Assembly (NCBI GenBank): GCA_913062675.1
Contig: CAJXWR010000003.1
Span: 1-64,000, forward strand
Direction: 5' to 3'
Origin: an uncultured Trueperaceae bacterium
GTDB lineage: Bacteria > Deinococcota > Deinococci > Deinococcales > Trueperaceae
Length of the DNA: 64,000 nucleotides
Shown here: positions 8,471 through 18,766 of the stretch, piece by piece
Layout of the letters: every line of letters starts with the position of its first letter
How positions within the stretch are numbered: position 1 is the first letter of the stretch
The notes under the pieces: model-generated
Told to the model about the DNA's origin: nothing
The model's input: the letters and a program-made list of their open reading frames with translations, nothing else
The model's database searches: none
Program-made: the position numbers and the translations under genes

Positions 8471-9976
8471 ATGGAATCTGACCTACTCGTCAAAGCACGC
8501 GAACTCGCAAGGAACGCGCATCCCGACTCGTTCTTCAGCGACGGTCACCGCGCAATTTGGCTTGACGGCACCGTCGCGAAAGGGACCGTTCACGTTCTTG
8601 CTTCAGCAAGCGACGATCTCTGGCAACGCTTTGATGGAGACACCGAACCGACGGGGACGCTCTTGACGGGGAGTGGTCCACGCTCAGCTGCCAACGCAGT
8701 CATCACACGCGCAATCGCCACGCACCTTAAGCCCGTCCCCCTCGGCCTGGATACGAGCGCAGGGTTCGGCGATCGTCTCGGCCTCGCCACGCCCGGTCAC
8801 GTCCGCGCGCTCCGCACGGCAAACCCGAACGGCGCAATTCGACCCATTTTCGCGCAACAATCAATCCGCGAAATGGCGCGCACGAACCGCACGCCTCAAA
8901 GCGTCATGGATGACGCGACGTGGGGCGCACTCTCGGCAGGATGGAGCGGTCCCGTTGGAGCGGACGCCGACCACCTGAAAACCGAGGCGGACGTCCGCGC
9001 CTGCGTCAATGCGGGATTCACGTTCTTCACCTTCGATCCGGGCGACCACGTCGACGATGATGCAGCTCAAGATGACGCAACCACGCTCGATTCGAAGCTC
9101 GACGCCCTCCCATGGGACGCCCTCCGCACTTCGAAGCGGGACATGCTCGACCGGTACCGCGACATGCGCGTGCCCGTCGATGGGCTCGACCTCACCATCG
9201 GCCTCGAGTCGCTTACGCGTGCCGCCGTGAAGTACGGGCGCGCCCTCGCGCAAGCCGCGCATCTCCAAGGCGTTCTCGCAGCAACGGGTGCACCGCACGA
9301 AATTGAGGTGTCCGTAGATGAAACCGGTACCCCCACGACCCTCGCCGAGCATGCCTTCCTCGCCCTTGAGCTCGCCCGGCTTGCCATCCCCGTCGTGTCG
9401 TTGGCCCCCCGCTTCGTCGGCCGATTCGAGAAGGGTGTCGACTTTCGTGGAAGCCTCGACGAACTGGCTCTCACACTCGACGCCCATGCCCGCATCGCGC
9501 GGTCCTTGGGCCCCTACAAGCTGTCACTGCACTCTGGAAGCGACAAGTTCAGCGTGTACCCCCTGATTGCCGAGGCCACCCATGGCCTCGTCCACCTCAA
9601 GACAGCCGGCACGTCCTACCTTGAGGCGCTTCGCGTCACCGCGATGCACGACCCGGCCCTCTTCCGCGACATCCTCGCAATCGCGCACGACCGATTCGAA
9701 GTGGACCGGGCAAGCTATCTGATTGGCGCGGAACTCGCGCGCGTCCCGGCCCCCGACCAGGTCGCAGATGCCGACCTTCCATCCCTGCTCGACGATGACG
9801 ACGCGCGGCAAGTACTGCACGTCACATACGGCAGCGCGCTCGACGCCATTCGGCCGCGCCTGCTCGATCTCCTTTCACGGCACGAAGATGACCATGACGC
9901 TACGATCGAGCGTCACTTCTTCCGCCATCTCGCCCCATTCGTCCCCCACGTCCACTCCCAAGGAGGTTCTGCATGA
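8471..9976 (+). CDS. uxaE: Tagaturonate epimerase family protein
   Basis: 501 aa; GLDTSAGFGDRLGLATPGHVRA, IPVVSLAPRFVGRFEKGVDFRGS, LGPYKLSLHSGSDKFSVYPL motifs recalled from the UxaE family; flanked by uxuB-like and uxuA genes. Confidence 0.88.
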   Translation: MESDLLVKARELARNAHPDSFFSDGHRAIWLDGTVAKGTVHVLASASDDLWQRFDGDTEPTGTLLTGSGPRSAANAVITRAIATHLKPVPLGLDTSAGFGDRLGLATPGHVRALRTANPNGAIRPIFAQQSIREMARTNRTPQSVMDDATWGALSAGWSGPVGADADHLKTEADVRACVNAGFTFFTFDPGDHVDDDAAQDDATTLDSKLDALPWDALRTSKRDMLDRYRDMRVPVDGLDLTIGLESLTRAAVKYGRALAQAAHLQGVLAATGAPHEIEVSVDETGTPTTLAEHAFLALELARLAIPVVSLAPRFVGRFEKGVDFRGSLDELALTLDAHARIARSLGPYKLSLHSGSDKFSVYPLIAEATHGLVHLKTAGTSYLEALRVTAMHDPALFRDILAIAHDRFEVDRASYLIGAELARVPAPDQVADADLPSLLDDDDARQVLHVTYGSALDAIRPRLLDLLSRHEDDHDATIERHFFRHLAPFVPHVHSQGGSA

Positions 9977-10503
9977 TTCAGTCCCCAGCGCTACCCATTA
10001 CCCACCGCATCGGCTGGGTTGCCGGCGCCCTCACCGTTGGACTCGTCCTGCCGTTCCTCGTTCACCTCGTCCCAGTCGAAGCAGGCCCGCCCATGGGTGC
10101 GCGATGGCTGCCCATCTTCCTGGCGGCAGGCCTCGCTGCAATGCGCCTCGACCCCATCTCGGCGCTCGCGATTGCCGTGGCGACGCCGCTGCTCAATAGC
10201 GTCGTGACCGGCATGCCTGCAGGACCGATGCTTCCCGTCGTGCTGCTCGAGCTGATCATCGTCGTGACGACGATCGTCGCGCTCCGGTTCCTCGTGCCCC
10301 GCACCATCCGAAACCTTGCGCTTCGTGTCGCCCTTGCACCCGCCTACCTCATTGCGGCAACAGTTACCAGCTTCATCCTCGCAGGAGACACCCCAACCGC
10401 AACGCTCGCCTTTGCGTTCAACTGGTCATGGCCCGGCCTGCTCACGCTCGCCATTGCGGGCGCACTCTTCGCGCCTCGACCTGGCAAACCGTCGGCGCAG
10501 TGA
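9973..10503 (+). CDS. Small integral membrane protein, possibly ECF-transporter S-component-like
   Basis: 176 aa, about five or six hydrophobic segments, ATPLLNSVVTGMPAGPMLPVVLLELIIV; overlaps uxaE by 4 nt. Confidence 0.6.
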   Translation: MIQSPALPITHRIGWVAGALTVGLVLPFLVHLVPVEAGPPMGARWLPIFLAAGLAAMRLDPISALAIAVATPLLNSVVTGMPAGPMLPVVLLELIIVVTTIVALRFLVPRTIRNLALRVALAPAYLIAATVTSFILAGDTPTATLAFAFNWSWPGLLTLAIAGALFAPRPGKPSAQ

Positions 10504-11330
10504 GCGACGCACCGGGCGCGCCGGCATTTGACCTGACGGGACGCACGGCCGTCGTCACGGGCGGGACGGGCGTGCTCGGAAGCGCCATGGCGCACGCCCT
10601 CGCTCTTGCTGGAGCACGCGTCGCCATCTTGGGGCGCCGCGAGGACGTCGCACAGCGAATCGCCAATGACATCGACGCCAAGGGTGCACCCGCAATGGCG
10701 CTACCTGCAGACGTACTTGATCCATTCACCCTCGAGGCTGCCGTCGACCATTTGCACGACCACTGGGGACCTGCGGACGTACTGATCAACGCAGCGGGTG
10801 GAAATCGTCCCGATGCTCTCGTCCATGGCGACCGCACGCTCTTCGACATGCCAGCCGACGCCTTCCGTGCCGTTGTCGACCTCAACCTGACGGGCACGCT
10901 GCTACCCATTCAAGCGTTTGGCCGGGCAATGGCCGCTTCTGGCCAGGGCAGCATCATCAACATTTCGAGCATGGCTGCACGCAAACCCCTCACGCGCGTC
11001 ATTGGCTACGCCGCGGCAAAAGCTGGCGTGGACAATCTCACCCAGTGGCTCGCCGTCCATGCGGCAACCACCTGGGGTCCAGGTGTGCGCGTGAACGCCA
11101 TCGCACCCGGCTTCTTCGTTGGCGAGCAGAACCGGGCTCTGTTGATGAACGAGGATGGTTCGCCCTCGGAACGCGGCGCACAAATCCTGGCCCACACGCC
11201 CATGGGTCGGTTCGGCCAGCCTGACGATCTGTCGGGCACGGTCATCTGGCTTGCATCCTCCGCCAGCGCATTCGTCACCGGCATCGTCGTACCCGTCGAC
11301 GGTGGGTACGACGCTTATGGGGGCGTGTAA
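10500..11330 (+). CDS. uxuB: SDR oxidoreductase, D-mannonate oxidoreductase (fructuronate reductase)-like (GTG start)
   Basis: TGGTGVLG Rossmann motif, YAAAKAGV, and PGFFVGEQNRALLMNEDGSPSERG typical of SDR-type mannonate oxidoreductases. Confidence 0.82.
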   Translation: MSDAPGAPAFDLTGRTAVVTGGTGVLGSAMAHALALAGARVAILGRREDVAQRIANDIDAKGAPAMALPADVLDPFTLEAAVDHLHDHWGPADVLINAAGGNRPDALVHGDRTLFDMPADAFRAVVDLNLTGTLLPIQAFGRAMAASGQGSIINISSMAARKPLTRVIGYAAAKAGVDNLTQWLAVHAATTWGPGVRVNAIAPGFFVGEQNRALLMNEDGSPSERGAQILAHTPMGRFGQPDDLSGTVIWLASSASAFVTGIVVPVDGGYDAYGGV

Positions 11331-11440
11331 CCCTTAGGGCCACCCTTGACGCAGCCGCACACCGTACGCCCGTCGCCCTGCCAGCCCTCATGGACACGTC
11401 AGGGCACCACCAAACCCACGGGCACGTGAAGGAGTTGGCG

Positions 11441-12934
11441 ATGATGGATTTCCACGGAACCAGTCTCATTGGAGGCGCGTTCGTGCCTAGCGGCGCTGGA
11501 CGCGTCTACCACGCGATCTCACCCGTCACGGGCGAGTCGCTTCCCGGCACGTTCGTCGATGCCTCGTCCGAGGACATCGACACGGCGATGCAGGCCGCGC
11601 ATCAGGCCGCTGGGGAACTGAGGCGCTACACGGGAGCTCGAATCGGGGACCTTCTCGACACCATCGCTGAGGAGCTTGACGCACACGCCGAGGCGTTGGT
11701 GACCCGCGCAAACGAGGAAAGCCACCTTGGCGCCGCCCGTCTCGAAGGAGAACTCGCGCGCACGACGGGTCAGCTCCGACTTCTTGCCGATGCGGCACGA
11801 AACGAAACGGAGCGCTTGCGACGCACCGACCACGTGGGTGGGTCGACGTTACGTCTCCTGGACGTGCCCGTAGGCCCCGTCGCGGTCTTCGGATCGTCGA
11901 ACTTTCCGCTCGCCTTCTCCGTTCCCGGTGGCGACACGGCATCGGCGCTGGCGGCGGGTTGTCCCGTCATCGTCAAGGCCCACCCCGCCCATCCCGGAAC
12001 CTCGGAGCTGGCCGCCGGCGCGATTCATCGAGCCTGCGAGCGCCTTGCCTTCCCTGCAGGGACGTTCCAAATGATTCACGGGGTGGACCACGCAACGGGC
12101 GCGGCGCTCGTTCGCCACCCCCACCTGCGCGCCGTGGCATTCACCGGATCGCATCGTGGCGGTACGGCCCTTGCGAGACTGGCGAATGAACGTCCCCACC
12201 CTATTCCCGTTTACGCCGAACTTGGTGCGGCGAACCCCGTGGTTCTCCTCTCGCATGCGCTGGCAAGTCGAAGCGAAGTGATGGCGGATACGCTTGCCGA
12301 ATCGCTCACGCTTGGCGTTGGCCAATTCTGCACGAACCCAGGACTCATGCTCATGCGGCAGGGCCCCCATGCCGAGGCGTTCGAACGTGCTCTCGTCCAG
12401 CGTTTGGCGGCCGCACCGGAAGCTGTCATGTTGACCGAAGGCATTCGCACCGCATACCTCGCGGGCATCGAGCGCTTGACGCATACGGCCGGCGTCGTGT
12501 CGTGTCACCAAGCCGACGCGTCGGACACTCTCGTCGGGCCCTCCCTCATGAAGATTCGGGCCGCAGACGCGCTCGACGAACCTTCGGTATTCACGGAGGT
12601 GTTTGGCCCTGCGGGGGTCCTGGTGCTTGCGGACGATGAGGTAGAACTGGTGGAGGTCATTCAATCCCTGCCCGGCGCACTCGTCGGTTCCCTGTTCGCC
12701 GACGAAGCCGACGGCCGTGAGGCAGTGGAGGTCATCCAGGCGCTGAGCGACCGTGTCGGCCGCATCGTCGTGAACCACGTCCCCACCGGGGTATTGGTTT
12801 CCGCCGCGCAGCATCACGGTGGGCCGTACCCAGCGACGCTGCATGACCGGGAAACGTCCGTCGGCACGCGCGCCATCACGCGGTTTTTGCGTCCTTTGGC
12901 TTTGCAGGACGTGCCGGAAGCGTGGTTCGCGTGA
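11441..12934 (+). CDS. Aldehyde dehydrogenase (NADP+), alpha-ketoglutaric semialdehyde dehydrogenase-like
   Basis: GPVAVFGSSNFPLAFSVPGGDTASALAAGCPVIVKAHPAHPGTSE, AFTGSHRGG, GQFCTNPG catalytic Cys; SD GAAGGAG before ATG 11441. Confidence 0.87.
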   Translation: MMDFHGTSLIGGAFVPSGAGRVYHAISPVTGESLPGTFVDASSEDIDTAMQAAHQAAGELRRYTGARIGDLLDTIAEELDAHAEALVTRANEESHLGAARLEGELARTTGQLRLLADAARNETERLRRTDHVGGSTLRLLDVPVGPVAVFGSSNFPLAFSVPGGDTASALAAGCPVIVKAHPAHPGTSELAAGAIHRACERLAFPAGTFQMIHGVDHATGAALVRHPHLRAVAFTGSHRGGTALARLANERPHPIPVYAELGAANPVVLLSHALASRSEVMADTLAESLTLGVGQFCTNPGLMLMRQGPHAEAFERALVQRLAAAPEAVMLTEGIRTAYLAGIERLTHTAGVVSCHQADASDTLVGPSLMKIRAADALDEPSVFTEVFGPAGVLVLADDEVELVEVIQSLPGALVGSLFADEADGREAVEVIQALSDRVGRIVVNHVPTGVLVSAAQHHGGPYPATLHDRETSVGTRAITRFLRPLALQDVPEAWFA

Positions 12935-12939
12935 ACCAC

Positions 12940-12960
12940 CGGTCAGGGTGGTCCTGACCG
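12940..12960. terminator. Bidirectional stem-loop CGGTCAGG-gtggt-CCTGACCG between convergent genes
   Basis: Perfect 8-bp inverted repeat in the 28-bp gap between convergent ALDH and uxuA. Confidence 0.6.
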
Positions 12961-12962
12961 CG

Positions 12963-13997
12963 TCACTCCACGTTTAGGGCTTCCCAGATGCCTTGCAGGT
13001 ACGCCAACCCGAGGGCCCGGTCGTACAGTCCGTAGCCCTGAATGCCCGTTTCGCCCCAAATCATGCGGCCATGGTCCGGCCGTAGCGGCACGGAGACGCC
13101 CGCTTCGGCGAACACACGAAGGACGGTAGGAAGATCCACGTCACCTGCCGCACGGTGGTGTGCCACCTCGTGAAACGAACGCACCCCGTGGTGCCGCACG
13201 TTTCGGGCATGCACGAACGCCACCCGGGGAGCGAAGCGTCGCGCCATGGCAACCAGGTCATTATCGGGGTTCGCGCCCAGAGAGCCGGTACAGAACGTGA
13301 GGCCATGCGCAGGGGACGGCGTCAAGTCCAGAATGCGTGCGATGGAAGCCTCATCCCCCACGATTCGGGGCAGGCCGAAGATCGGCCAGGGCGGATCGTC
13401 TGGATGCAACGCGAGTCGTACGCCAAGCCGCTCGGCCGTAGGCGTGACCGCCTCCAGAAAGTACGCAAGATTCCCAAGGAGATCTGACTCGTCCATGGCA
13501 TCGTACGGAGCGAACGCCTCCTCCATCTCGGCAGCGGAGTACCCCTGCGCCCAGGCGATCCGTTGCTCAACGCCCGCGCGCACGTCCGTGCGGTCGACGT
13601 CCACCTGGTCGTAGGCCATCGCGTTGGAGCCATCATCAAGCACCCGATCGAACGTGCTGCGCCACCAGTCGAAGACGGGCATGAAGTTGTAGCAGACGGT
13701 CGTCACGCCCTCGGCTGCGAGTCGCTCCATCGTTTCAATCCATGCCGCAAGATGCACGTCCCGATCGGGCCTCGCCGTCTTGATCGCTTCGGTGACGGGG
13801 ATGCTCTCCACGACCGTCCACGTCAACCCGTGCTTCGCCAGCAACGCTTTTCGCTCACGAATCGCCTGCGCGGGCCACGCGACGCCGGCAGGAACGTCCA
13901 GCAGGGAGGTCGTGACATCATCGAGACCAGGAATCTGTGTGACGTGCGCGAGAGGTACGGGGTCGTTATGACCAAACCAGCGAAAGGTCCACTTCAT
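12963..13997 (-). CDS. uxuA: Mannonate dehydratase
   Basis: MKWTFRWFGHNDPVPLAHVTQIPG, LALHPDDPPWPIFGLPRIVGDEAS, FCTGSLGANPDNDL, RPDHGRMIWGETGIQGYGLYDRALGLAYLQG. Confidence 0.96.
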   Translation of the reverse strand: MKWTFRWFGHNDPVPLAHVTQIPGLDDVTTSLLDVPAGVAWPAQAIRERKALLAKHGLTWTVVESIPVTEAIKTARPDRDVHLAAWIETMERLAAEGVTTVCYNFMPVFDWWRSTFDRVLDDGSNAMAYDQVDVDRTDVRAGVEQRIAWAQGYSAAEMEEAFAPYDAMDESDLLGNLAYFLEAVTPTAERLGVRLALHPDDPPWPIFGLPRIVGDEASIARILDLTPSPAHGLTFCTGSLGANPDNDLVAMARRFAPRVAFVHARNVRHHGVRSFHEVAHHRAAGDVDLPTVLRVFAEAGVSVPLRPDHGRMIWGETGIQGYGLYDRALGLAYLQGIWEALNVE

Positions 13998-14077
13998 CCT
14001 AGGTCTCCTATGCGTACAGATTGGCGCTCGGGAATGCGCTTGCATCTCGGCTTCGGATGCAGGTCATAATCGAATCC

Positions 14078-15379
14078 ATGACGCCGATAACGCTACCAAA
14101 CCTTCCCGCCGATTCCTCCACCCTGCTCTCCTTCTACCGGGATTCTCTGCAGAACGACGTCCTCCCCTTCTGGTTGGAAAGGACCGTCGACCTCGATCGC
14201 GGAGGCATCTACACGTGTCTCGATCAACGAAGTGGCGCGGTCCTGTCAGAGGACAAGTTCGTGTGGTCACAAGCGCGTTGGGTTTGGGTGGCGTCGCACG
14301 CGGCGCGCATGGTGGATCGTGGTGTGATCGACCTCCCCAAGGACGCGTTGCTCACGCACGCACGAAGCACGGCCGACTTCTTGCTCGAGCATGCGTTTCT
14401 CGAGAATGGAGCCGTGGCGTACTTGCTCACGGGGGACGGTGCGAAGAAGGAGTTCCTTCCCGGGAAAGGCCACGACCTCAGTTTCTATGGAGATGGGTTC
14501 GTCGTCCTCGGCCTATCGGCATTGGCGCGGGCGCTGAACGACGCTGCCTATCTCGAGCGCGCCATCACGAGCTACGCGTCGATTCGTGAGCGACTCGCAT
14601 CCGGCAACGTCCGAAGCGAGCCGTACCCACTGCCTCCTCGCCACCGCGCCCACGGTTGGCCCATGATCATGCTGAACGTCGCGCAGGAGCTTTCTCGTGC
14701 TGCGCAGGCGATGGGTGACCCCCGCGCACCACAGTTCGCGGCGCATGCCGACGCGTACATGATGGACGTAATGGATCACTTCGTTCGCGCCGACCTCCTC
14801 GTCAGCGAAGTCACCAGTGAAGACGGAGCCTCTTCACTTTTGACGCGTCACGTCACCCCCGGGCACGCGATCGAATCGATGTGGTTCGTGATCGAGCAAG
14901 CACTCACGACCGGTCACGACGCGTATGCGGAACGCGCTCGCCACGTCATGTCTGCTTCGCTGCAGGCGGGCTGGGACGAAACGCACGGAGGGATCTTCCG
15001 GTACATCGACCCAACCGAATCCGACAAGCGACCCCGCGGCGAACCGAATGGCCCGTTCGAAGCACTCATTCTCGACACGTGGGACACCAAGATTTGGTGG
15101 CCTCACTCCGAAGCGCTTTACGCCGCCCTTCTCAGCGATCGCCTCGCCCCAGGCGAACACGCCGAGGAGCATGACCGCGTTTTCAGCTATGCGTACGCCA
15201 CCTTCCCCAACCCAGACCGAACGATCGGCGAATGGGTCCAAATCCATGACCGTCAGGGGCGCGCGATCGACAAGGTGGTCGGACTTCCCGTCAAGGATCC
15301 CTACCACCTCAGCCGCAACCTGCTCCTCATCGTCGAATTACTCGCGGAAGGCATTGAGCGTCGGACGACCGACGCCTGA
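14078..15379 (+). CDS. AGE family epimerase/isomerase (N-acylglucosamine 2-epimerase fold); start uncertain (14057 or 14078)
   Basis: GGIYTCLDQ, KFVWSQARWVWVASHAAR, HGWPMIMLN, TPGHAIESMWFVIEQA, HSEALYAALL. Confidence 0.88.
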   Translation: MTPITLPNLPADSSTLLSFYRDSLQNDVLPFWLERTVDLDRGGIYTCLDQRSGAVLSEDKFVWSQARWVWVASHAARMVDRGVIDLPKDALLTHARSTADFLLEHAFLENGAVAYLLTGDGAKKEFLPGKGHDLSFYGDGFVVLGLSALARALNDAAYLERAITSYASIRERLASGNVRSEPYPLPPRHRAHGWPMIMLNVAQELSRAAQAMGDPRAPQFAAHADAYMMDVMDHFVRADLLVSEVTSEDGASSLLTRHVTPGHAIESMWFVIEQALTTGHDAYAERARHVMSASLQAGWDETHGGIFRYIDPTESDKRPRGEPNGPFEALILDTWDTKIWWPHSEALYAALLSDRLAPGEHAEEHDRVFSYAYATFPNPDRTIGEWVQIHDRQGRAIDKVVGLPVKDPYHLSRNLLLIVELLAEGIERRTTDA

Positions 15380-15525
15380 CCTCGTCTCCCATGGAGGGCG
15401 GTCGGCGACGACACCGCGGGGTCGCATTTGCCGTGTTCGTGTACCGGCATTGGGGGCGCTGGATCACGATGCGCGCCGTGTCAATCACCAATGCAAGGAA
15501 GGTGCGTCCCCGTCCCCATGGAGCC

Positions 15526-15555
15526 TTGACGTCCGCAAAACGCACGTGCTAATTT
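15526..15555 (+). promoter_or_regulatory. Predicted promoter TTGACG-N18-TAATTT for the opp-type operon
   Basis: Sigma70-like boxes immediately upstream of the operator at 15573. Confidence 0.55.
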
Positions 15556-15572
15556 CTCGTCACGACACACGT

Positions 15573-15586
15573 CGTTATCGCTAACG
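15573..15586. promoter_or_regulatory. Predicted LacI-family operator CGTTATCGCTAACG
   Basis: Identical 14-mer to 8160-8173, 17 nt downstream of the predicted -10. Confidence 0.65.
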
Positions 15587-15745
15587 TAACGGGCCGTAGG
15601 CGCGTTGCGATCGCGGTGATTCATTCGGGTTCTACGGACCGCATTGGTGGTCGTGGTGAATCTACTCACCACCACGTCTGACTCGCGCGAGCCGTTTTGC
15701 CGAACGTCCGGTACCTTCGTACGAGGTTTCATGAAAGGAGCCACC

Positions 15746-17677
15746 ATGGTGATCTCAGCACGGAAGCAACGCACCGTACGCGCATGGCTCGTCGCGCTCG
15801 CTGCGAGCTTCCTCCTTCCCGGAATGGTGTTCGCACAAAGCTATTCCGAGGCACCCGCACTCGCCGAAGCCGTTGCAGCGGGCGATCTTCCTCCAGTCGA
15901 GGAACGTCTCCCCTCCAACCCCCTCGTGATTCAACCCGTGGATGAAGTGGGTACGTACGGCGGCACCATCCGTCGCGCCTTCACGGGTCCCGGCGACTCG
16001 AACAACTACGTGCGCTGGGTGTACGACGCCCTCGTCCGCTTCGACAGCGAAGGTGCGGAAATCGTGCCTCACCTGCTCGAAGGATGGGAATCATCCGACG
16101 ACTTCACGACCTGGACGCTCAACATGCGCGAAGGCGCGAAGTGGTCCGATGGCGACGACTTCACCGCCGACGACATCATGTTCTATTACAACGGCGTCGT
16201 CCTGAACGAAGACCTCACCCCGTCGACCCCCGCATGGCTCGCGAACACCGACGGTACGCCAGCCACCTTCACCAAGGTCGACGACTACACGATCCAAGTC
16301 GAGTTCGACTTCCCGAACACCCTGTTCCTCACCGAGCTCACTTTCCGTGACGGAGCCGACCGTACGCTCGCCGCGTTCCTCCCGAGCCACTACCTCGGTC
16401 AGTTCCACCCCGACGTGGCCGGCGAAGAAGCCGTGCAAGCACTCGTGGACGAAGCCGGCCTCTCCAGCTGGGTCGACCTGTTCATGCAGAAGGCCATTCC
16501 GCCCGACAACGCCGACCGCCCCACGATGGCTGCCTGGGTCGCCGAAGACTCCACCGTATCCGATGACGTCTTCGTCGTTCGCCGCAACCCGTACTTCATC
16601 GGTGTGGACACGGCCGGCAACCAACTTCCGTACGTCGACGAAGTGCAGTTCCGCTACTTCGCCGACGTGGAAGCCCTCAACTTTGCTGCCGTGGCAGGCG
16701 AGTTCGACTTCCAAGCACGCCACATCCAAATGCCCAACTTCCCCGTGCTCGTCGAGAACTCGGAGCGCTCGGGCTACCGCGTGATCACCTGGCCGACGTT
16801 CGGTGGAAGCGACGCCGCATTGTGGGTCAACCAGAACTACACGCTGGACGAGGAACTTGGCGAGCTTCTCGCCAACCGTGACTTCCGCATCGCCCTGTCG
16901 CACGGCATCGAGCGTGAAGAGATTCGCGAGTCGGCCTTCCTCGGCCTCGGCGAGATTCGCCAACCCGTCCCCGCACCGTGGCACCCCTACTACCCGGGTG
17001 ACGAAGCAGCGACGCGCTACACCGAATTCGATCCCGACACCGCGAACGCGATGCTCGACGAGCTCGGCCTGACGCGCGGCAGCGACGGCATGCGCAGCCT
17101 CCCCAGCGGCGCACCGCTCCGCCTCGAGATTTCCGTTGTCCCTGCGTTCGGCCCTTGGCCCGACGTCGCCCAGCTCATCGCCTCCGACTTCGCCGAGCTC
17201 GGCATCACCACCGACGTGCAAGTCCGCGAGCGCACCGCGCACTTCACCATGCGCGACAGCAACGAGCTGATGATGGAAATCTGGAACGAAGACACCACCG
17301 CGTTCCCCTTCACCGGCAACCCGAAGATCGATCCCCGCAGCAACCCCGCCACCATCTTCGCCGTCGAGAACCGCACTTGGTACGAGACCAATGGAGAGCG
17401 CGGCTGGGAGCCTGAAGGCAGCATTGCGCGGATCGTCGAAATCATCGAAGAAGCGAAGACCGTCGGCGTCGATCGCCAGATTGAACTCGCGCAAGAGCTC
17501 TACACCCTTGCGTCCGAAGAAGTCTTCGCCATCGGTACCGTCGGCCTCACGCCCATGATCCAAGGCGTCGTCGTCATCAACGAAAACCTCAGGAACGTGC
17601 CCGCCGTCGTAGCCAACGACTGGCCGCTCCGTACGCCAGGAGATGCTCGTCCCGAGCAGTTCTTCTACGGCAACTAA
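15746..17677 (+). CDS. Family 5 extracellular solute-binding protein of Opp/Dpp-type ABC importer (Sec signal peptide)
   Basis: MVISARKQRTVRAWLVALAASFLLPGMVFAQ signal peptide; VRWVYDALVRFDSEGAEIVPHLLEGWESSDDFTTWTLNMREGAKWSDGDDFTADDIMF; SD AAAGGAG. Confidence 0.93.
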   Translation: MVISARKQRTVRAWLVALAASFLLPGMVFAQSYSEAPALAEAVAAGDLPPVEERLPSNPLVIQPVDEVGTYGGTIRRAFTGPGDSNNYVRWVYDALVRFDSEGAEIVPHLLEGWESSDDFTTWTLNMREGAKWSDGDDFTADDIMFYYNGVVLNEDLTPSTPAWLANTDGTPATFTKVDDYTIQVEFDFPNTLFLTELTFRDGADRTLAAFLPSHYLGQFHPDVAGEEAVQALVDEAGLSSWVDLFMQKAIPPDNADRPTMAAWVAEDSTVSDDVFVVRRNPYFIGVDTAGNQLPYVDEVQFRYFADVEALNFAAVAGEFDFQARHIQMPNFPVLVENSERSGYRVITWPTFGGSDAALWVNQNYTLDEELGELLANRDFRIALSHGIEREEIRESAFLGLGEIRQPVPAPWHPYYPGDEAATRYTEFDPDTANAMLDELGLTRGSDGMRSLPSGAPLRLEISVVPAFGPWPDVAQLIASDFAELGITTDVQVRERTAHFTMRDSNELMMEIWNEDTTAFPFTGNPKIDPRSNPATIFAVENRTWYETNGERGWEPEGSIARIVEIIEEAKTVGVDRQIELAQELYTLASEEVFAIGTVGLTPMIQGVVVINENLRNVPAVVANDWPLRTPGDARPEQFFYGN

Positions 17678-17688
17678 CGCCTGACCTT

Positions 17689-17719
17689 AGGTGGCCAGCT
17701 GCACCGCAGCTGGCCACCT
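17689..17719 (+). terminator. Perfect 14-bp stem-loop AGGTGGCCAGCTGC-acc-GCAGCTGGCCACCT between SBP and permease genes
   Basis: Inverted repeat read directly; position suits differential SBP/permease expression. Confidence 0.7.
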
Positions 17720-17779
17720 TCCCCTCCCGCACGTGCTCTCTTCATCCCCTTCCACCCCGGGCGACTCTCTGGAGCGTTG

Positions 17780-18763
17780 ATGCACTTATTTATCCTCAAG
17801 CGACTGTTAATCGCACCATTTCTTCTCGCTATTTTTTCGGTCATTGCGTTCGTCCTGATTCAAGCTCCCCCCGGCGACTTTCTCACCAGCTACATCGCGG
17901 AGTTGGCGCAAGGTGGAACCAGCATCGGCCAAGAACAAATTGAAGCCCTCCGTCAACAGTACGGACTCGACCGCCCCACCTACGTGCAGTACTTCGTGTG
18001 GGTCGGAAACCTCCTGCAGGGCGACCTAGGCACATCGTTCGAATGGCGACGATCCAACGCCGAACTGATTGGTGAGCGCCTTGCCTTGACCCTGACGATG
18101 ACCACCATCTCGCTCATCTTCACGTGGGCCATCGCCATTCCCGCCGGCATCATATCCGCCGTCCGTCAATACTCGGGCATCGACTACGTCATCACCGTCC
18201 TCAACTACATCGGTTTGGCCACCCCGAACTTCCTGCTGGCCCTCCTCATCATGTGGTTCGCGTTCGACCAATTCGGTGTCACCGTCACCGGCCTATTCAG
18301 CCCCGAGTACGTCGCAGCCCCTTGGTCATTGGCGCGCGTCGCAGACATGATGTCGCGCATCTGGCTTCCTGCCCTGGTGCTGGCCGTAGCCGGAACGGCC
18401 GAGGTTGCGCGCGTCGTTCGCGCCAACCTGCTCGACGAACTCGACCGCCCCTACACGGAAATGGCCCGCGCCAAAGGGTTGCCCGAATGGCGCCTCGTCC
18501 TCAAATACCCGACCCGCGTTGCCATTGCGCCCGTCATCAGCACCCTTGGCTGGTATATACCCCGCCTCTTGTCTGGCGGTCTGGTCGTGTCGGTCGTCAT
18601 GAGCCTTCCGACGATTGGCCCCCTTCTGCTCCGTTCCCTCATCGGCCAAGACATGTACCTCGCGGGCACGATCATCCTGCTCTATTCCGTACTCACCATC
18701 GTGGGCACGCTCCTGTCCGACATTCTTCTCGCCCTCCTTGATCCCCGCATTAGGACTGCCTGA
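17780..18763 (+). CDS. ABC transporter permease, DppB type
   Basis: LKRLLIAPFLLAIFSVIAFVLIQAPPGDF, LRQQYGLDRPTYVQYFVWVGNLLQGDLGTSFEW, binding-protein-dependent permease motif. Confidence 0.93.
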   Translation: MHLFILKRLLIAPFLLAIFSVIAFVLIQAPPGDFLTSYIAELAQGGTSIGQEQIEALRQQYGLDRPTYVQYFVWVGNLLQGDLGTSFEWRRSNAELIGERLALTLTMTTISLIFTWAIAIPAGIISAVRQYSGIDYVITVLNYIGLATPNFLLALLIMWFAFDQFGVTVTGLFSPEYVAAPWSLARVADMMSRIWLPALVLAVAGTAEVARVVRANLLDELDRPYTEMARAKGLPEWRLVLKYPTRVAIAPVISTLGWYIPRLLSGGLVVSVVMSLPTIGPLLLRSLIGQDMYLAGTIILLYSVLTIVGTLLSDILLALLDPRIRTA

Positions 18764-18766
18764 CCG

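Noticed and set aside
14084-14093. CGATAACG sequence as a fourth LacI operator near uxuA/AGE
   Set aside because: Only one half-site matches (about 9/14) and it lies within the likely AGE coding start.
16091-17563. 490-aa minus-strand ORF
   Set aside because: Entirely antisense to the SBP family 5 gene; no homology-like motifs.
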